NCBI GenBank assembly: GCA_002221725.1
Contig: NJFT01000058.1
Span: 124,001 to 188,000, forward strand
Reading direction: 5' to 3'
From: Scedosporium boydii
Taxonomy: Eukaryota; Ascomycota; Sordariomycetes; Microascales; Microascaceae
DNA: 64,000 nucleotides
Position numbers and translations under genes: made by a program. Below the pieces are notes generated by a model. The model had not been told where the DNA came from. It worked only from the letters and a program-made list of their open reading frames with translations, and made no database searches. Shown in pieces: positions 1-11,337 of the stretch (positions within the stretch are counted from its first letter, which is position 1; every line of letters begins with the position of its first letter).

Positions 1-994
1 GAAGCTCCGAGGCCCAGTCCCAGAATGAAGGGCCCGGCTCGACTATCAATCCACTGGCGAGAGCTCTCACTTTGGCCATGAAGCCCTGGAGAGAGCACGC
101 ATCGATGAAAGCGTGATGAACCCTCCAGGTAATTTTCGACATGGGTTTATCGTCCTTGCCGGTGTCACAGGTCGTGACCTCGAGCGAGAAGCCCATCGCC
201 GCTGCATTTCCCTGAGCTTCTGGGAGACCATTCGGTAATGTTTGCTTTGTTGGGACTCCCCTCCTCGAGGAATCTCTAGGCTGTGTTGACACCAAATCCC
301 TGAACCAAGAACCGTGAAAGATGGATTCGAACTCCAGAGCTGCGTTCCACGCCGAAAGGAGAGCTGAGATATTCTCTGAGGGGTGATATTCGACATATGT
401 AATCATATTGGCGCTCGAATGAGTGAAACTTCCGTGAATCAGAGAAAGCTGCATCTCTGTAAGAAGGTCGGCAGTCTGATGGGAGGCCGGGATCGTCTTA
501 GTTTCAGCCATTGGAGCATGGCCGTTGGCTGCAAGTTCCATTCGATGTGGTGGAAGTGGGAACTTCTCAGTGATAGCCCTGGTAGGCAGAGCTGGGACGC
601 CATTGCGCGTCATGATATCTTTTAGTGGTGGGGAGATGACAGATGGGTGTAAAGCCGTGGGTAGAGTATACCTAGGCGAGGTCGAGTGCGGTCGGTCATC
701 TTTCGTTCCCTGAACTCTGGGAGACTTGAGTTTGATATCACGGAGCAAACTACTCAGGCACGGGCTGGTAAGTATCCCCTCCCGTGTCACGTCGTATCCC
801 CGTGCCGCAAGAGACGATCTTAAGATGATGGCCTTGATTGAGTCTCCGCCATTCGCGATAAAACTGGACTTGACGTCAATCTCATCGACACATCGCGCCA
901 AGGCTACCGACACATAGTCGAGGATCTCGGGGTTGATGGAGGATTCCGCCATGACGTTAGCCATTCTAGGAGCATCTATAACTTTCACGCGCAT
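1..994 (-). CDS. NRPS-like T-C didomain protein (partial, C-terminus off window)
   Basis: An open frame runs from an ATG at 994 to the window edge, so about 331 N-terminal residues are visible. Residues about 20-90 form a carrier (thiolation) domain with the phosphopantetheine site FIANGGDSIKAI. After a linker of about 100 residues a condensation-type domain begins near MITYVEYHP. It carries the His motif as HHAFIDA, so the catalytic second His is present but the usual final Gly is Ala. No adenylation domain precedes the carrier: the upstream frame reaches a stop within about 130 bases and a TATAAAT lies near 1125. Stand-alone T-C proteins are known from fumonisin biosynthesis (FUM14), where they ester-link acyl groups. 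By family this one could esterify or amidate a carrier-bound acyl group. The alternative is the 3' end of a longer NRPS with an upstream exon I missed. Domain calls are firm; the role is inferred. Confidence 0.8.
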   Translation of the reverse strand, partial: MRVKVIDAPRMANVMAESSINPEILDYVSVALARCVDEIDVKSSFIANGGDSIKAIILRSSLAARGYDVTREGILTSPCLSSLLRDIKLKSPRVQGTKDDRPHSTSPRYTLPTALHPSVISPPLKDIMTRNGVPALPTRAITEKFPLPPHRMELAANGHAPMAETKTIPASHQTADLLTEMQLSLIHGSFTHSSANMITYVEYHPSENISALLSAWNAALEFESIFHGSWFRDLVSTQPRDSSRRGVPTKQTLPNGLPEAQGNAAAMGFSLEVTTCDTGKDDKPMSKITWRVHHAFIDACSLQGFMAKVRALASGLIVEPGPSFWDWASEL

Positions 995-1665
995 GATGGG
1001 AAGGGCTAGACGCCAGAGCAACAGCGCATAGGCTGCAGCTGGAGATGGTAATTTATGACTGGGGTAAGATGAAATTGGTGCTTTGGATCTTTTACCGTTT
1101 GCAGACTTGAACTCCTAGCAGGGATTTATACATAGCACTATCCACGAGGCCGCCGATGCATCGGTTACAGCTCATATGCACCAGTTAGAAAACGACGCAA
1201 CCTGACTCCCGTGCCGGTAACACAGGCCGGCTTGCTAGAGATAGAGGGAGAAGGGAAAGAAGAGGCCAGGGCCTTAGTGGATCTACCTGGCTAGCTTAAC
1301 GGCAGCCACAGAAGGAGACAGGCCGGAAAGAGCTTGAAGTGGATAGGTCGGATTTCAAGCAACTGCAGCCCCTACTAGTCCACTTCAACGGACCGTAACT
1401 AGGCCGATGCTGAAATGGAAATCCGGGAGACACGCTCGAAGCTCAGGGTCATATTACGGTTCTGTTCGTAATAGTAAGTATCCCCAGTGCCCCTTCTTGT
1501 GAAAAGCGAGGTTGCATAAGATACTTCATTGCGTCTCTATGCAGACTTTTCAGTTTCGTTTTGTACAATGCCAATTCCGAGACATACCGCATCATAATCC
1601 ATTAATGATTGTTTCCTTGTTCGGCCGGTGCCCCAATCCCATCTAGCTACGTCCAATGGTGAACT
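995..1665. promoter_or_regulatory. Divergent intergenic region, T-C gene / dipeptidase
   Basis: No gene is visible. The two flanking genes are transcribed away from this stretch, so it should hold both promoters. A TATA-like TATAAAT (minus strand, near 1125) lies about 130 bases upstream of the T-C start codon. An inverted CCGA-TGCA-TCGG lies near 1152-1163. It has the half-sites of Zn2Cys6 proteins but not the TCGGN3CCGA arrangement. Confidence 0.5.
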
Positions 1666-3239
1666 ATGAACTCTAACAACAACACCTCTAACGACCAGAT
1701 GATGCCGGATATCGACCAGATCCTGCGCAGCGTCCCACTAGCAGGTCCGTGAGAAGACAAGATTGCGTTTAGCCATGAGAGAGCCCCTACCAAATGACGC
1801 AAGAGACCATGGCTGACTGCTCCATGCTTTGAATAGACGGCCACAATGACTTTGCATGGATGATTCGAGGCTGGCTGCAAAACCAGCTTGACCCTCTCAG
1901 CGCAAAGGACTTAGAGGATATGCCAATCGGTCAGACTGATCTACGGCGGCTGAAGAAGAGTCGGATCGGCTGCCAATTCTGGAGTGCCTTTGTCCCATGG
2001 TTAGAACCTCCATATGTTCATCACGAATAGGTTAACTAATTTTTCCAATCTTTTCCTCAAGTCCAAGTAAGATGGATGACTTCTCCACCGAACCGCTGTT
2101 GGACACCCTCAGAACCACTTTGCAGCAGATAGACCTGCTACACAACCTGTTTGACTCGTATCCGGAGACGTTCGGCTTCGTGGACAAGGCCGAAGACATC
2201 TTGCCCACTTTTGACAGTGGTCGCATTGCCAGTCTTATCGGCGTGGAAGGCCTCCACCAAATTGCCAACAGCGCAAGCGCGCTGCGGATGCTTCACCGGC
2301 TTGGCGTCCGATATGTGACCTTATGTCACGATGCTAATAACCTCTACGTGGACTCGGCTGTGGGTGAAATAACAATTAGCTCTTATTCTGCACATTTCAG
2401 CTGCGACTAACTGTCGGTCTTGTCCCACCTCAAATCTAGACATCAAAGACTCCCAGACATCACGGCCTGTCGACCGACGGCCACGAGATGATCAATGAGA
2501 TGAACCGGATAGGAATGTAAGCGCGACAGTATCTAGGCAACCGTGTTGGGGCGATGGAAGAGCTAATCGCAATAACGTCTCTTCAGGATGATCGATCTAT
2601 CACATACAAGCCACGACACTCAACGCCACGTCTTGGCTTTGTCTACAGCGCCAGTGATCTTCTCCCACTCGTCTTGGTGAGTAAGATCGAACCCATAACC
2701 AGCTGCCATAACTAACAAGCTAATTTCTGTTTCCCCTTCCTCTTTATCTCAGCTTCGCTCTGTGTCCCCATCCCAGAAATGTAACCGACGAAGTCTTGGA
2801 TCTGCTGAAAGAAAACGGAGGAGTAATCATGATCTGTTTCCTGCCCTCCCTCCTCGACCCTAGCGGTGGAAAGGACGCAACACTGGAACAGGTCGCAGAG
2901 CATATTGTGTACGCCGGGAACAGAATCGGATATTCCCACGTGGGAGTCGGCTCCGATTTTGACGGAATGCTCAACGGTCCAAAGGGCTTGGACGACGTCA
3001 CGCAGTATCCTCAACTCGCGTTAGCGTTGGCCAAGAGAGGCTTGAGCGGTGAAGAGTTGCGTCAGGTGCTTGGATTAAATATCCTTCGGGTGTTGAGGGA
3101 GGTGGAGGAAACGGCCAAACGGCAAAAGCTGAAGAAATCTGTAGCCTTGTTTGACAATGTTCCTCAGGTGTGGACCGAGGAGCAACGGTCAATTTTGGTC
3201 GAAGTAGGGTCATCAAGGAAAATGGGTAGTCGAACATGA
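1666..3239 (+). CDS. Membrane-dipeptidase family M19 protein, GliJ-like
   Basis: Six exons restore one frame of about 397 residues: 1666-1744, 1837-1999, 2062-2359, 2440-2516, 2587-2676 and 2753-3239. The M19 zinc ligands are all present: DGHND (start of exon 2), Glu in GVEGLHQ, His in DLSHTS, His in FSHSS and Asp in GSDFDG. There is no signal peptide. In ETP pathways the M19 enzyme (GliJ, SirJ) removes glycine from the glutathione-derived side chains of the diketopiperazine, acting after or with GliK. The GliK-like gene lies 540 bases downstream, converging on this one, which makes the ETP role likely. M19 proteins also occur outside clusters, so substrate is inferred from context. The Met at 2072 is internal, because exon 3 joins in frame through CPSKMDDF. 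Confidence 0.88.
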
Positions 3240-3776
3240 TAAGCAAAATGCTCCATTGCTCATTGAAAAGCCGATGCAGTCCCTATCATTACCGTAGTGT
3301 GCTATTCTTGCAGTTCGCTTTTCTCAATCCGCTCAACGTTTCGCACCTTTTGACTAAATTCCAGGACGAAGAAGACACAAACTAACCATCCACCAAGGAC
3401 TGAGAACTATTACTTGTTGGCGGGAGGTTGATGATTGAGTTGAAGCCGATGACACTTCGAACTGGCCAACCATCAAATCGTGATTCTAGAAAGAAGAACA
3501 CCTAGAGTGGCTCTTATTGCTAATGGGGAACGAGGGCCCATCTTCCTGTTTCGGATGGCTTCCTGGTAGAGAACTGCGAACCCGCATTCTCTCCATGCTC
3601 TCCGTCCTCTTATAATACCGTCCCTGCATCTTGCAAATTCGTAACAAGGTCAATGTCCACTTCTCCTTTCATAGGACCTCCATTATGTATTGTCTAATCC
3701 ATTACCGAACTCCATTCGATCAACCAAACGTTAAAGAACAGCCAAATGACGGCAACCGTCCCCCCTGTTCTCTCCT
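3240..3776. other. Intergenic, convergent 3' ends
   Basis: The stretch between the stop codons of the dipeptidase and the cyclotransferase genes should carry both 3' untranslated regions. I see no coding frame or repeat in it. Confidence 0.5.
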
Positions 3777-4692
3777 TCATTGAGCAGTGGATCTTCCTCC
3801 GTCACAACACCATATCTTCCGATGAACTGCATCATGGTAAACCCACATTGTCCTGAACAAGATGTTAACGGTGGCCGCGGCCCATGCCGGGGCTTTGTCC
3901 TGGTCGGAATCGGCCCTGGCCTTGATGCGCTTCATGACAAAGACCAGGATTGGACGCCAAAAGCCCAAGAACATACGAACGGCACAGAATTCATGGAGCC
4001 GATTTAACTCCGGTGCGGTGTATGTGGGAAGCGACTGCAGGTAAAGCAGGTACGTCTCGGGGAAAGCGCGCTCCACCGCCCCATCGATGAGCAAGTTCTA
4101 CTAAAACGGTTAGTGAATTGCGCTTGAACATGCATGTGTGCGGTGTTTTTATTTGAAAAATGAGACGTGTGCCTCTCACCATGTATCGCAAACTCGGCAA
4201 TGGTGGCGGAGTAGGATGAAAAGGGTGCCTGGCCACGAGGGTGGACACCGTGAGTGTAGGATTTGACACGGCCGCTTTTCCACTGAGAGTTCTGCGCGAA
4301 ACCACTCCATCGACGGTGCTAGGGAAATCACTGGTGCCACTCCTCTTAACGGGCCCTTGATCCAGGTCCCCAAGGTCACCAATCACCTCCGCCTCCAAGA
4401 TAACCTCCCGATAGCCGGTGCCTGCTCCCTCGGAGACCTTCAGTCGATTGTAATCGGACGCCGAGAGCAGGTAGGCGACGCCATGCACCGAGGGCCCGTT
4501 ATGGTCGGCCGGCCTTTGTTTTATTCCCGCCATGGCCGGCTCCGTGAACGGGACTCCGAAGACATCAAAAACAAGGATGTGTGTGTTGATCACAACGTTT
4601 TTGGTGTCAATCGGCTTGATTCCGCGCCGCGCCATGATAGCCGAGGACATGTTAGATCCATATGCAAAATACCAGACGAGGCTATTCTCCAT
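3777..4692 (-). CDS. Gamma-glutamylcyclotransferase, GliK-like
   Basis: Two exons, 4692-4180 and 4097-3777, with an intron bounded by GTGAGAGG and TAGTAG, give about 277 residues. The first in-frame ATG gives MENSLVWYFAYGSNM. The YGSNM loop is the substrate-binding signature of the GGCT fold, and SEGAGTGYRE carries the expected acidic residue before GYR. GliK in gliotoxin synthesis removes the gamma-glutamyl groups of the bis-glutathione adduct as pyroglutamate, and GliJ then removes glycine. The C-terminal exon, with a hydrophobic stretch and a Lys/Arg-rich segment, is longer than in a bare GGCT domain, as in fungal cluster members. The gene is divergent from the P450 at 5039, with 346 bases between start codons. 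Together with the dipeptidase it is the strongest sign of an ETP-type sulfur pathway. Confidence 0.87.
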
Positions 4693-5038
4693 GTCTGAAG
4701 CTGCCGATGGGGCGATCAAGTGGGAAGGAAACGAAGGAAGGGGGAACAGTTCGCGGCTCGTCCAAAGAGAAGATGACGAGAATATCGTATGAGACGTGAT
4801 GGTTAGCGTGATTGTACTTCTTTTGGTCTTCTCCTTTCACAATTTTAGGCTTTTAATTGCTGGGAGCTCCTTATAACGGACCGGCAGCATAGAGGCAAAT
4901 ACACCGATAGGTAAATGAGCAATTGGGAACGATAAACAGGCTCCTCTTGGCTGTCATCTCGCCTTCGAGTCTCGACCGGGCTTCAAGATTCTCCACCATC
5001 CCCTTGCACACCTACTGGATTGAACCACAACCTGCAAA
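4693..5038. promoter_or_regulatory. Bidirectional promoter region, GliK-like / P450
   Basis: This short divergent spacer lies between the cyclotransferase start (4692) and the P450 start (5039). It contains CTTATAAC near 4870. I find no TCGGN3CCGA site. The two genes are probably co-regulated through it. Confidence 0.5.
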
Positions 5039-6847
5039 ATGCCTCTCGCATCACAAGTTGTTACTCTGATCAAGGAGAATCTCCCCACAGACTCGACAAC
5101 GAGGATTTCTATCGCGGTATTGAGCTTCACTTGCGCCTGCGTCGTCTACAAGCTTGTAAAGCCGTCCAACAAGACGAGGTTGCGGGTTTTCAAGATTACG
5201 GGAAACAACGTGGTTGAGGTTCTGGAGGAGGCACAGCGACAAGTATGTAGCATTGTCTCTCGACATTGTCCTTTTTCCCATTCCCAGACACCTAGAGGTA
5301 CGCTTTACTAACAGGAAGATCTTTCAATAGTGTCCTAACGAGCCCTTCATGCTATCCCTTCCGGGAATGGACATGGCCGTGCTGCCTACGTCGGAAATTG
5401 AGACAATCCGAAGCCTCCCAGAAACTGAAGTCTCTATTAAGTGAGTTCAAGCCTAAAGATATTATTTTTTTTCCCCTTCCTCGGCTTTCAGCTGACGCTG
5501 TGATTGCCACATTCTCTAGGAAACACCACTACGATGTTTTTCTGGGCGAGTATACCTACATGGGAACCAGGGCAGACGAGTTCGACAGTGCCATGCGCAA
5601 TGTTCTGACGCGCAACACGCCAGCGGTTTTGGCTTCCTTCGTGGCAGAAGTCGACTACGCCGTTAGCCAGAACATAGGGCCTTGCAAAAACTGGACGGCC
5701 ATCAAGCCTCGCCACGCCATGTCCCGTGTCGCCTCTCTCATGTCCGGAAGAGCATTCGTTGGCCTGCCACTGAGCCGCGATGAGGAGTGGGTTGAAGCCA
5801 CTGTCAACTACACGCAGAACGTTTCGTGGGCCTGGATGATTCTCACGATCCTCCCGAAACCGATCCGCTTCGTCCTATCCCCATTTCTTCCTCAAGTCAA
5901 AGCTCTTAAGAGACAGCGCACCATCAATGAAGAAAAGCTTGCACCTCTTCTCGCGGCCAAGAATCAGAAGAAGAGCAACGGAGGCCCCGTGGAAAAGAAA
6001 GACAAGCCCTCTACCAATGACGCCGGGGATGGTGAAGGCGGTGCTGTGCTTGACTGGCTCATATCCCAGTACTCACATCCGCCGTCCGTTAGAGAGCTGG
6101 GGCGCGACCAGCTGCTTGCTACGTTTGCGTCGATCTATAATCTGAGCAACGCCTTAACTTATGTTGTCTTCGATCTAGCTGCTACGGCTCCAAAGGACGT
6201 AGAGGCCATGAGGCAAGAAGTTTTGGACGTACTTGGTGACAAAGGCGGCATCATCGACAAGAATTCGCTAGTGAGACTACGCAAACTTGACAGCTTTGCA
6301 AAAGAGTCACAGAGACTCAGCCCTCCGTCACTTGGTAAGTGTCCCTAGGAATTAAATTAAGGATCAGCGTCTCCCTTCGCGCACTCCCACTATTGATATA
6401 TGAACCACTAATGCTAACCCCGCGGTAGTCAACATTCCTCGTATTGTGACCAATCCAAAGGGCCTTAAAACGTCTACCGGTCACATTATCCCGGCGGGAA
6501 CCCGCATGACAATCAACAGCCACGCCATCAACCAAGACCCGAAGCTCTACAAGGATCCCACCAAATTCGACCCTTTCCGATTTTCACGCCTTCGTGAGAT
6601 TCCAGGAAACGAGCAAAAATACCAGCACGCGTCGACAGGCCTGGACAACATCAACTTCGGCCACGGGATTTGGGCGTGTCCGGGGCGGTTCTTCGCCAAT
6701 GCGGAGATCAAGGTCGTCCTGGCCCATCTCCTGATGAACTACGACATTAAACACAAGCCCGGCGCGCCAAAGAGCTGGCAAAAGCACTATGGACTGGCGA
6801 CTTTGCCGGATAGCGAGCTTGAGGTGCTCATTAAGGAGAGATCGTGA
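5039..6847 (+). CDS. Cytochrome P450 monooxygenase (cluster tailoring)
   Basis: Exons 5039-5242, 5331-5440, 5520-6334 and 6429-6847 join in frame to about 515 residues. The N-terminus has a membrane anchor (about residues 19-35, around SIAVLSFTCACVVYKLV). The heme-binding motif is FGHGIWACPGRFF, and ESQR is the ExxR motif. The I-helix reads FASIYNLSNALTYVVF: the acid/alcohol pair of the usual AGxxT is absent, as happens in several fungal biosynthetic P450 families. It shares a short divergent promoter with the GliK-like gene. In ETP clusters such P450s hydroxylate or cyclise the diketopiperazine or its aromatic ring, but which step this one performs cannot be told from sequence. P450 identity is certain; cluster membership is inferred from position. 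Confidence 0.9.
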
Positions 6848-8830
6848 AGCTCTCGCGTAAGGGGGACATATTGTACATAACTTCGAAGCCTTTTAAAAAT
6901 AAGATTGTAGATCTAACCTATTCTCGCCGCTCCTGCACGACGCCGAAGGCCACGGGTAGATTAGGCCATGATATGGCACACCGTTCACAAATGGTTAACG
7001 AAACATCGAGCAGAGTTGTGTATGGCTACAGGTGTATGATTTCTAGCAGAGCCACCAGTTAACTCGGAAACAGTAGACATGTTGTAGGTCTACACGGCGA
7101 AAGTACGAACGTTGAGAGAAGTTAATCGGGAACTCCTACCTATGTTCCTCTGAAAAACAATATATTTATTATTTATTCCTCCTCATCAAGCAAGGTGCTA
7201 AAAACATCTCCAAGTGGCTCATCAGCCGACTCCAAAAACTCTGCAGTGATAATTCTTCGCTACAGCTATCCACCTGGTCTAGCCGACTCTGACCTAGCGG
7301 CTGATCATTAATCTCAAAAGAAAACCTGCGCGTACGAAGTACGATGTTGTGGACTGGAAACTAGATTCTTCACCCGAAGGGCAGCACCGGGAACTTCCGA
7401 GTTCCGCCTCATGATCCACACTCCGGGGGCGATGAGACCCCCAGCCCGGCACGAAGAACCTTCTGTGGCCAATCATTCCGCCAGAACTTACCAAAGGAGT
7501 ATCCCCTCTGGGTCGAACCGCCGTGCTGGAGCGGTTTGAAGAAAAGGTGGCGGGGTCGAGCCAGGTTGTTTAGTGTTGCGGCCCGCAGTTTGAGAAGGTT
7601 TTCCCGCGATCCAGCCACGCGGAAAAGCACGCCACATCGTTCGGAGACCTAGGGCCATTCGAGAAGCCGAAGGAGAGACGCGACGGGAAGAAAGGGAAAA
7701 TAGCGAGCCGAGTAAGACCCTGTCCTTAGGACTAGTCTATTGTAGTTCACAAAGGTCACCGAGCTTACGTTCGGTCAAGACATGCCTTGACGATCCCAAT
7801 TAGTGTTGTTAATGTCGTATCCATACTCCCACGCACCACATATATCCATCCCATGCATCTTACATACTTGAGGCATGACGAGTCGCCACACACCTGCAGG
7901 ATTCTGCTGAGCATGTTACGGGTGCAAAATCATGTCAGGCCATGGGGGACGCCGACTTTTGGCCTACAGTTGACGACGATCAATAGCACAGTCCGCTCTT
8001 GCTTTCTAGGTGAGAATGGAAATTGTTGCAACAAGCCCGTGTCATTTCTCCACGGATAATTGCCTTAAAGGGAAAAACCCCTACTCCAATCGGCCATCTC
8101 TCCCGCATCATCCTCGGGTGGCTATCCAAGCTGCGTTCCTAACAACAAGTTCACGTCATATTATTGCAATGGTAACGAGAAGGGCCTTTTGGGAAATGCA
8201 GGGGCCAGATAACCGTGGCCTAGCTTACGACGAGCAGCTATTATTACGAGGTTGTGGGACGACGAGCGTCCCGCCGGGTACCTGGGTTGGGTTGCCAATG
8301 TCAAGAGTAATGCAGGGCAGCGGAGAAGTCCCCACCAAGCTGACCCAGGGGGCGGAATAGCTTCGTGGTATCAAAGGTGGAGGACCGGGCTTGAAGAATA
8401 GGCGGCCTGTTCCGCGCGTGGGGAGATAAGGCCCACTACTGATCGGTTTTTACGCGCAGCAGCGAATCTTGGCCTGAGCTGGTCTGTAGTAGGGTGGCGT
8501 TCTAGGATTTGGGGGTAATATCTGCGCGTTTAGAGGGCTCGGCGAGGAAGTGAGGCATAATGAGCTAAATTCCATTGGCTGCCGAGTCTTTCTTTCTTAT
8601 TCTTTTAACTGGTGGCCCAGGGAAGACCCGGGGGAGGGTAGGCGGTAATGAGAATGGTTTGACTCTCGGACCATTGATAAGGAGCCCGCCCGGGGGATGA
8701 GATGTCGTCAAGCCCAAGGTCCATGTCCTCTAATTTTCGACAGCAATCACGCAAGACAAGGTGTTTAAGCAACTTTGCGCTTGTTGGCCAGCCCGCGCGG
8801 TACCCAGAACCCACTAGAAACCCTGCATAC
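6848..8830. other. Long intergenic region upstream of the Zn2Cys6 gene
   Basis: About 2 kb without a convincing gene. Short open frames on both strands lack splice-compatible continuations and recognisable motifs. A one-mismatch version of TCGGN3CCGA (TCGGAGACCTA) lies near 7640. The right end should hold the promoter of the regulator gene. Confidence 0.4.
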
Positions 8831-10157
8831 ATGCCTGTTACCAGCAGTGGCGCCGATAACTCGGCCTCCCAAAACACCCAGGGAGAGGCCGGACCTACCA
8901 TGTCTACAACCAGTAAGCCTCCTCGCATGCGAACAGCCTGTACGGAGTGCCACGCTGCTAAGGTATGGCTCTCTTTCTCTCGATCTCCATGCGAAGAAAA
9001 GATAAATATATACTTGGCTAACGAATTGGACACATTGAATGTAGGTTCGCTGCAGCGGTGAGAAGACGGGCTGTATCCGTTGTCGACAAAACAACCTGAA
9101 CTGCATATTCAAAATTTCTATGGTTGGTCGCACATCAAAAAGGAGGAATGACGGCAGCGATATTGGCGCGGGGCGGCAAAGAAGGTCACCCTCTGTAACA
9201 GGAGTACTGGGCAGTGGCCGGGCTCTGGGATCTCCAACACCCACTTCAGCTAGCAGCACCACAGTCACCAGTACCAGTACCACCATCCATGCGCTCGTCC
9301 CCGACACGTCTGAGGCAGAATCAACGCGGTTTATGAGCCCCATCAGTTACTTCGTATCGACTGATAAATCAGACTACAATGCTCCGCCGATCGACTTCTC
9401 CGACGAAACGTTTGCCTGGAACTGGGAGTTATCCGACAACACCAACCAACCAATGCCGGAGGAATCGGGATCAGTAACGCTCCTAGATGGACGGGCAGAA
9501 AAGTCGCACTCTTCCTCCTTGGGTGACTCAACGATCGTGATAGAACCAAGCCTACCACACTTCTTATTCCGCGGCGAGAGCGATGAAGGTAAAGAACGGA
9601 TGGCTCAACTCTTATCTCTCTGCCGGATGACATACGGCCTCGAAACGCATCTACAATCCAGGATGGGAACCCTCGACGAGATTATGAAGCTTAACAAAGC
9701 ATGTCTTGCCGAGGTCGTCAAGCTGACCAGCGGCAAGCAGAAGGGCCAGGTGTGCCGGTGCTCGTTCATCATGATTACCACCTGCCTCGACATCATGCTC
9801 GTCCTATTTGAAGACGTCGTTCGATCGTCCGGCCTTGATCCGCGAGGCGGCGGCCCTCGTTCAGACACTCGAATGCCGAGTCTGCAGTTCGGCGTGTTCG
9901 AGCTGGATCCGCAGGAGCAGCTGGTCATAACGAGGAGGATCCTGGCGAGAGAGCTGCAGAAGTATCGAGACGTTGTCCGAGCTCTGGCTGCCGAGTTCCA
10001 AGACCCTTCGGTTGATTTCTTCCGGAAGTTAATGGGGCAGTGGTGTATGTCGCTTACGAGCCGGCTTGGGCAGCTGCGGGTGATAGATGTAGAAAAATCA
10101 GGGGAGTCGACGGTGGTGGTGGGCACTTCTTCATACAATCAAGCACTTTTCATATAG
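8831..10157 (+). CDS. Zn2Cys6 transcription factor, GliZ/AflR type
   Basis: Exon 1 (8831-8962) and exon 2 (9045-10157) together encode a complete binuclear zinc cluster, CTECHAAKVRC then SGEKTGCIRCRQNNLNC. Its spacing is C-x2-C-x6-C-x6-C-x2-C-x6-C, and the intron falls between the second and third Cys. A basic stretch (GRTSKRR) follows. The rest (about residues 70-410) has a Ser/Thr-rich linker, an acidic segment and a helical C-terminal half (from LSLCRMTYGLE) like the regulatory domain of AflR/GliZ-type proteins. Start alternatives are 8702, 8900 and 8930; all include the zinc cluster. It is the only regulator in the left half of the window and probably activates this cluster. A matching palindromic site lies at 14654. 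Confidence 0.88.
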
Positions 10158-11337
10158 AAAATAACTTTAAGCCGCGGATTCACTTCTTTTCTTTTTTATC
10201 TCTCTTTTATTGTGATCCATTTGAGAAGTGCCACTTCAAACACGCCACAGGCCCTGTTTAAAAGGTGACATCGTGACAGATACCGCAACTGCTCTTTTTC
10301 GATCGTGACCTACGAAGTTGCAATAAGTGGTATAATATCGAGCATGTATGTATGACTGTCCCCCTGTATATTTCTAGTAAAAAGGCAGATTGGCATAAAC
10401 GGCGTGCTCAAGACCATTGTAGTTGAAGATCCCGCCCAAGTTCCAAGTACCCGGATGGAATAAGATTCAGTATTGGGAGCCGTCTTTGCCCTTCGTACTT
10501 TGGCTGAGGTACGATAAACTCAGGTGCCATTCTTCGGAGACCTTCATCACACCCAATCAGCTCGTGAGTTATGCAACGAATCATCAGTCACGATCCACAG
10601 CTTGCACACACACACACACACACACCCCTATCTCTGTCTACACGGGAATCGTTCGTATTGGTGCGCACGATTCAGGTGGGTCCATCAAGGTGTCAGACGC
10701 AGGCAAGAGAGGGATGTCAAGGCAAGCAAAACGGTTTCCCCCACGCGGTGAAAAGGAAAAGGTTTGTGATGAGTGCTAAGAAAAATTCGCCAAGATGGGG
10801 CTTCCTCGGTGGGAAGAGTTCGCTGAAGTGTGAGTTGATTTCCGGAGAGAGGATCCTTCTTGATGAAGATCCTGCAATCCGCGTTGTAAAAGGCATTTCT
10901 GGCATCGCGGGCAACGCGAACTTTCACTTTACTCCCGTTTTATTTTCGTGTCACAAATTTCTCGTCGCTGGTATCGCTCAGCTCTCGTCCATTGCGGCCG
11001 CGTGTTGGCCATCCACAAACTTGCTCAGATCATGGTGTACCCCCATATTTTGTCGTATGGTGGTGGGTGGTGGTCGATAGATAATAAAAAATATAAATAG
11101 AAAAAGGGAAAAGTGGCCGACAAAGTCTCCGGGTTCGTGTCCACACACGCAGACGCCCGCCTGCAGGATTGGAGTAACTTGCTCAAATGTGCTTAAATAG
11201 GGCGGAATGTACCCGGCTCCGTACTTAACTGCGTGGCTGATCTTCTCTTTTGTCATGTTCCCGTGGATTCCGGAATAGTGTCAATGACGCTGTCGTATTA
11301 TCTACCATTATTCTGATTCCACTTATCCACCGACAAA
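10158..11337. other. Intergenic region, regulator to methyltransferase
   Basis: No gene is supported. It contains a (CA)10 microsatellite at 10605-10624 and an A/T-rich block (ATAATAAAAAATATAAATAG) near 11080-11100. The methyltransferase promoter presumably lies in the last 300 bases. Open frames of 60-170 codons overlap on several frames and look accidental. Confidence 0.4.
10605..10624. repeat. (CA)10 microsatellite
   Basis: Ten uninterrupted CA dinucleotides in intergenic DNA, read directly. Confidence 0.95.

Noticed and set aside
1..994. 3' end of a GliP-type NRPS
   Set aside because: Upstream of the carrier domain I see a stop codon and a TATA-like element but no adenylation domain. 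Kept only as an alternative in the feature entry.
1152..1163. CCGATGCATCGG as a regulator site
   Set aside because: The half-sites face the opposite way with a different spacing from TCGGN3CCGA.
7640..7650. TCGGAGACCTA as a regulator site
   Set aside because: One mismatch inside a long region with no nearby gene start; too weak alone.
10423..11080. Overlapping open frames of 60-170 codons, possible small gene
   Set aside because: They overlap in several frames, run through the CA repeat and show no domain, signal peptide or splice continuation.
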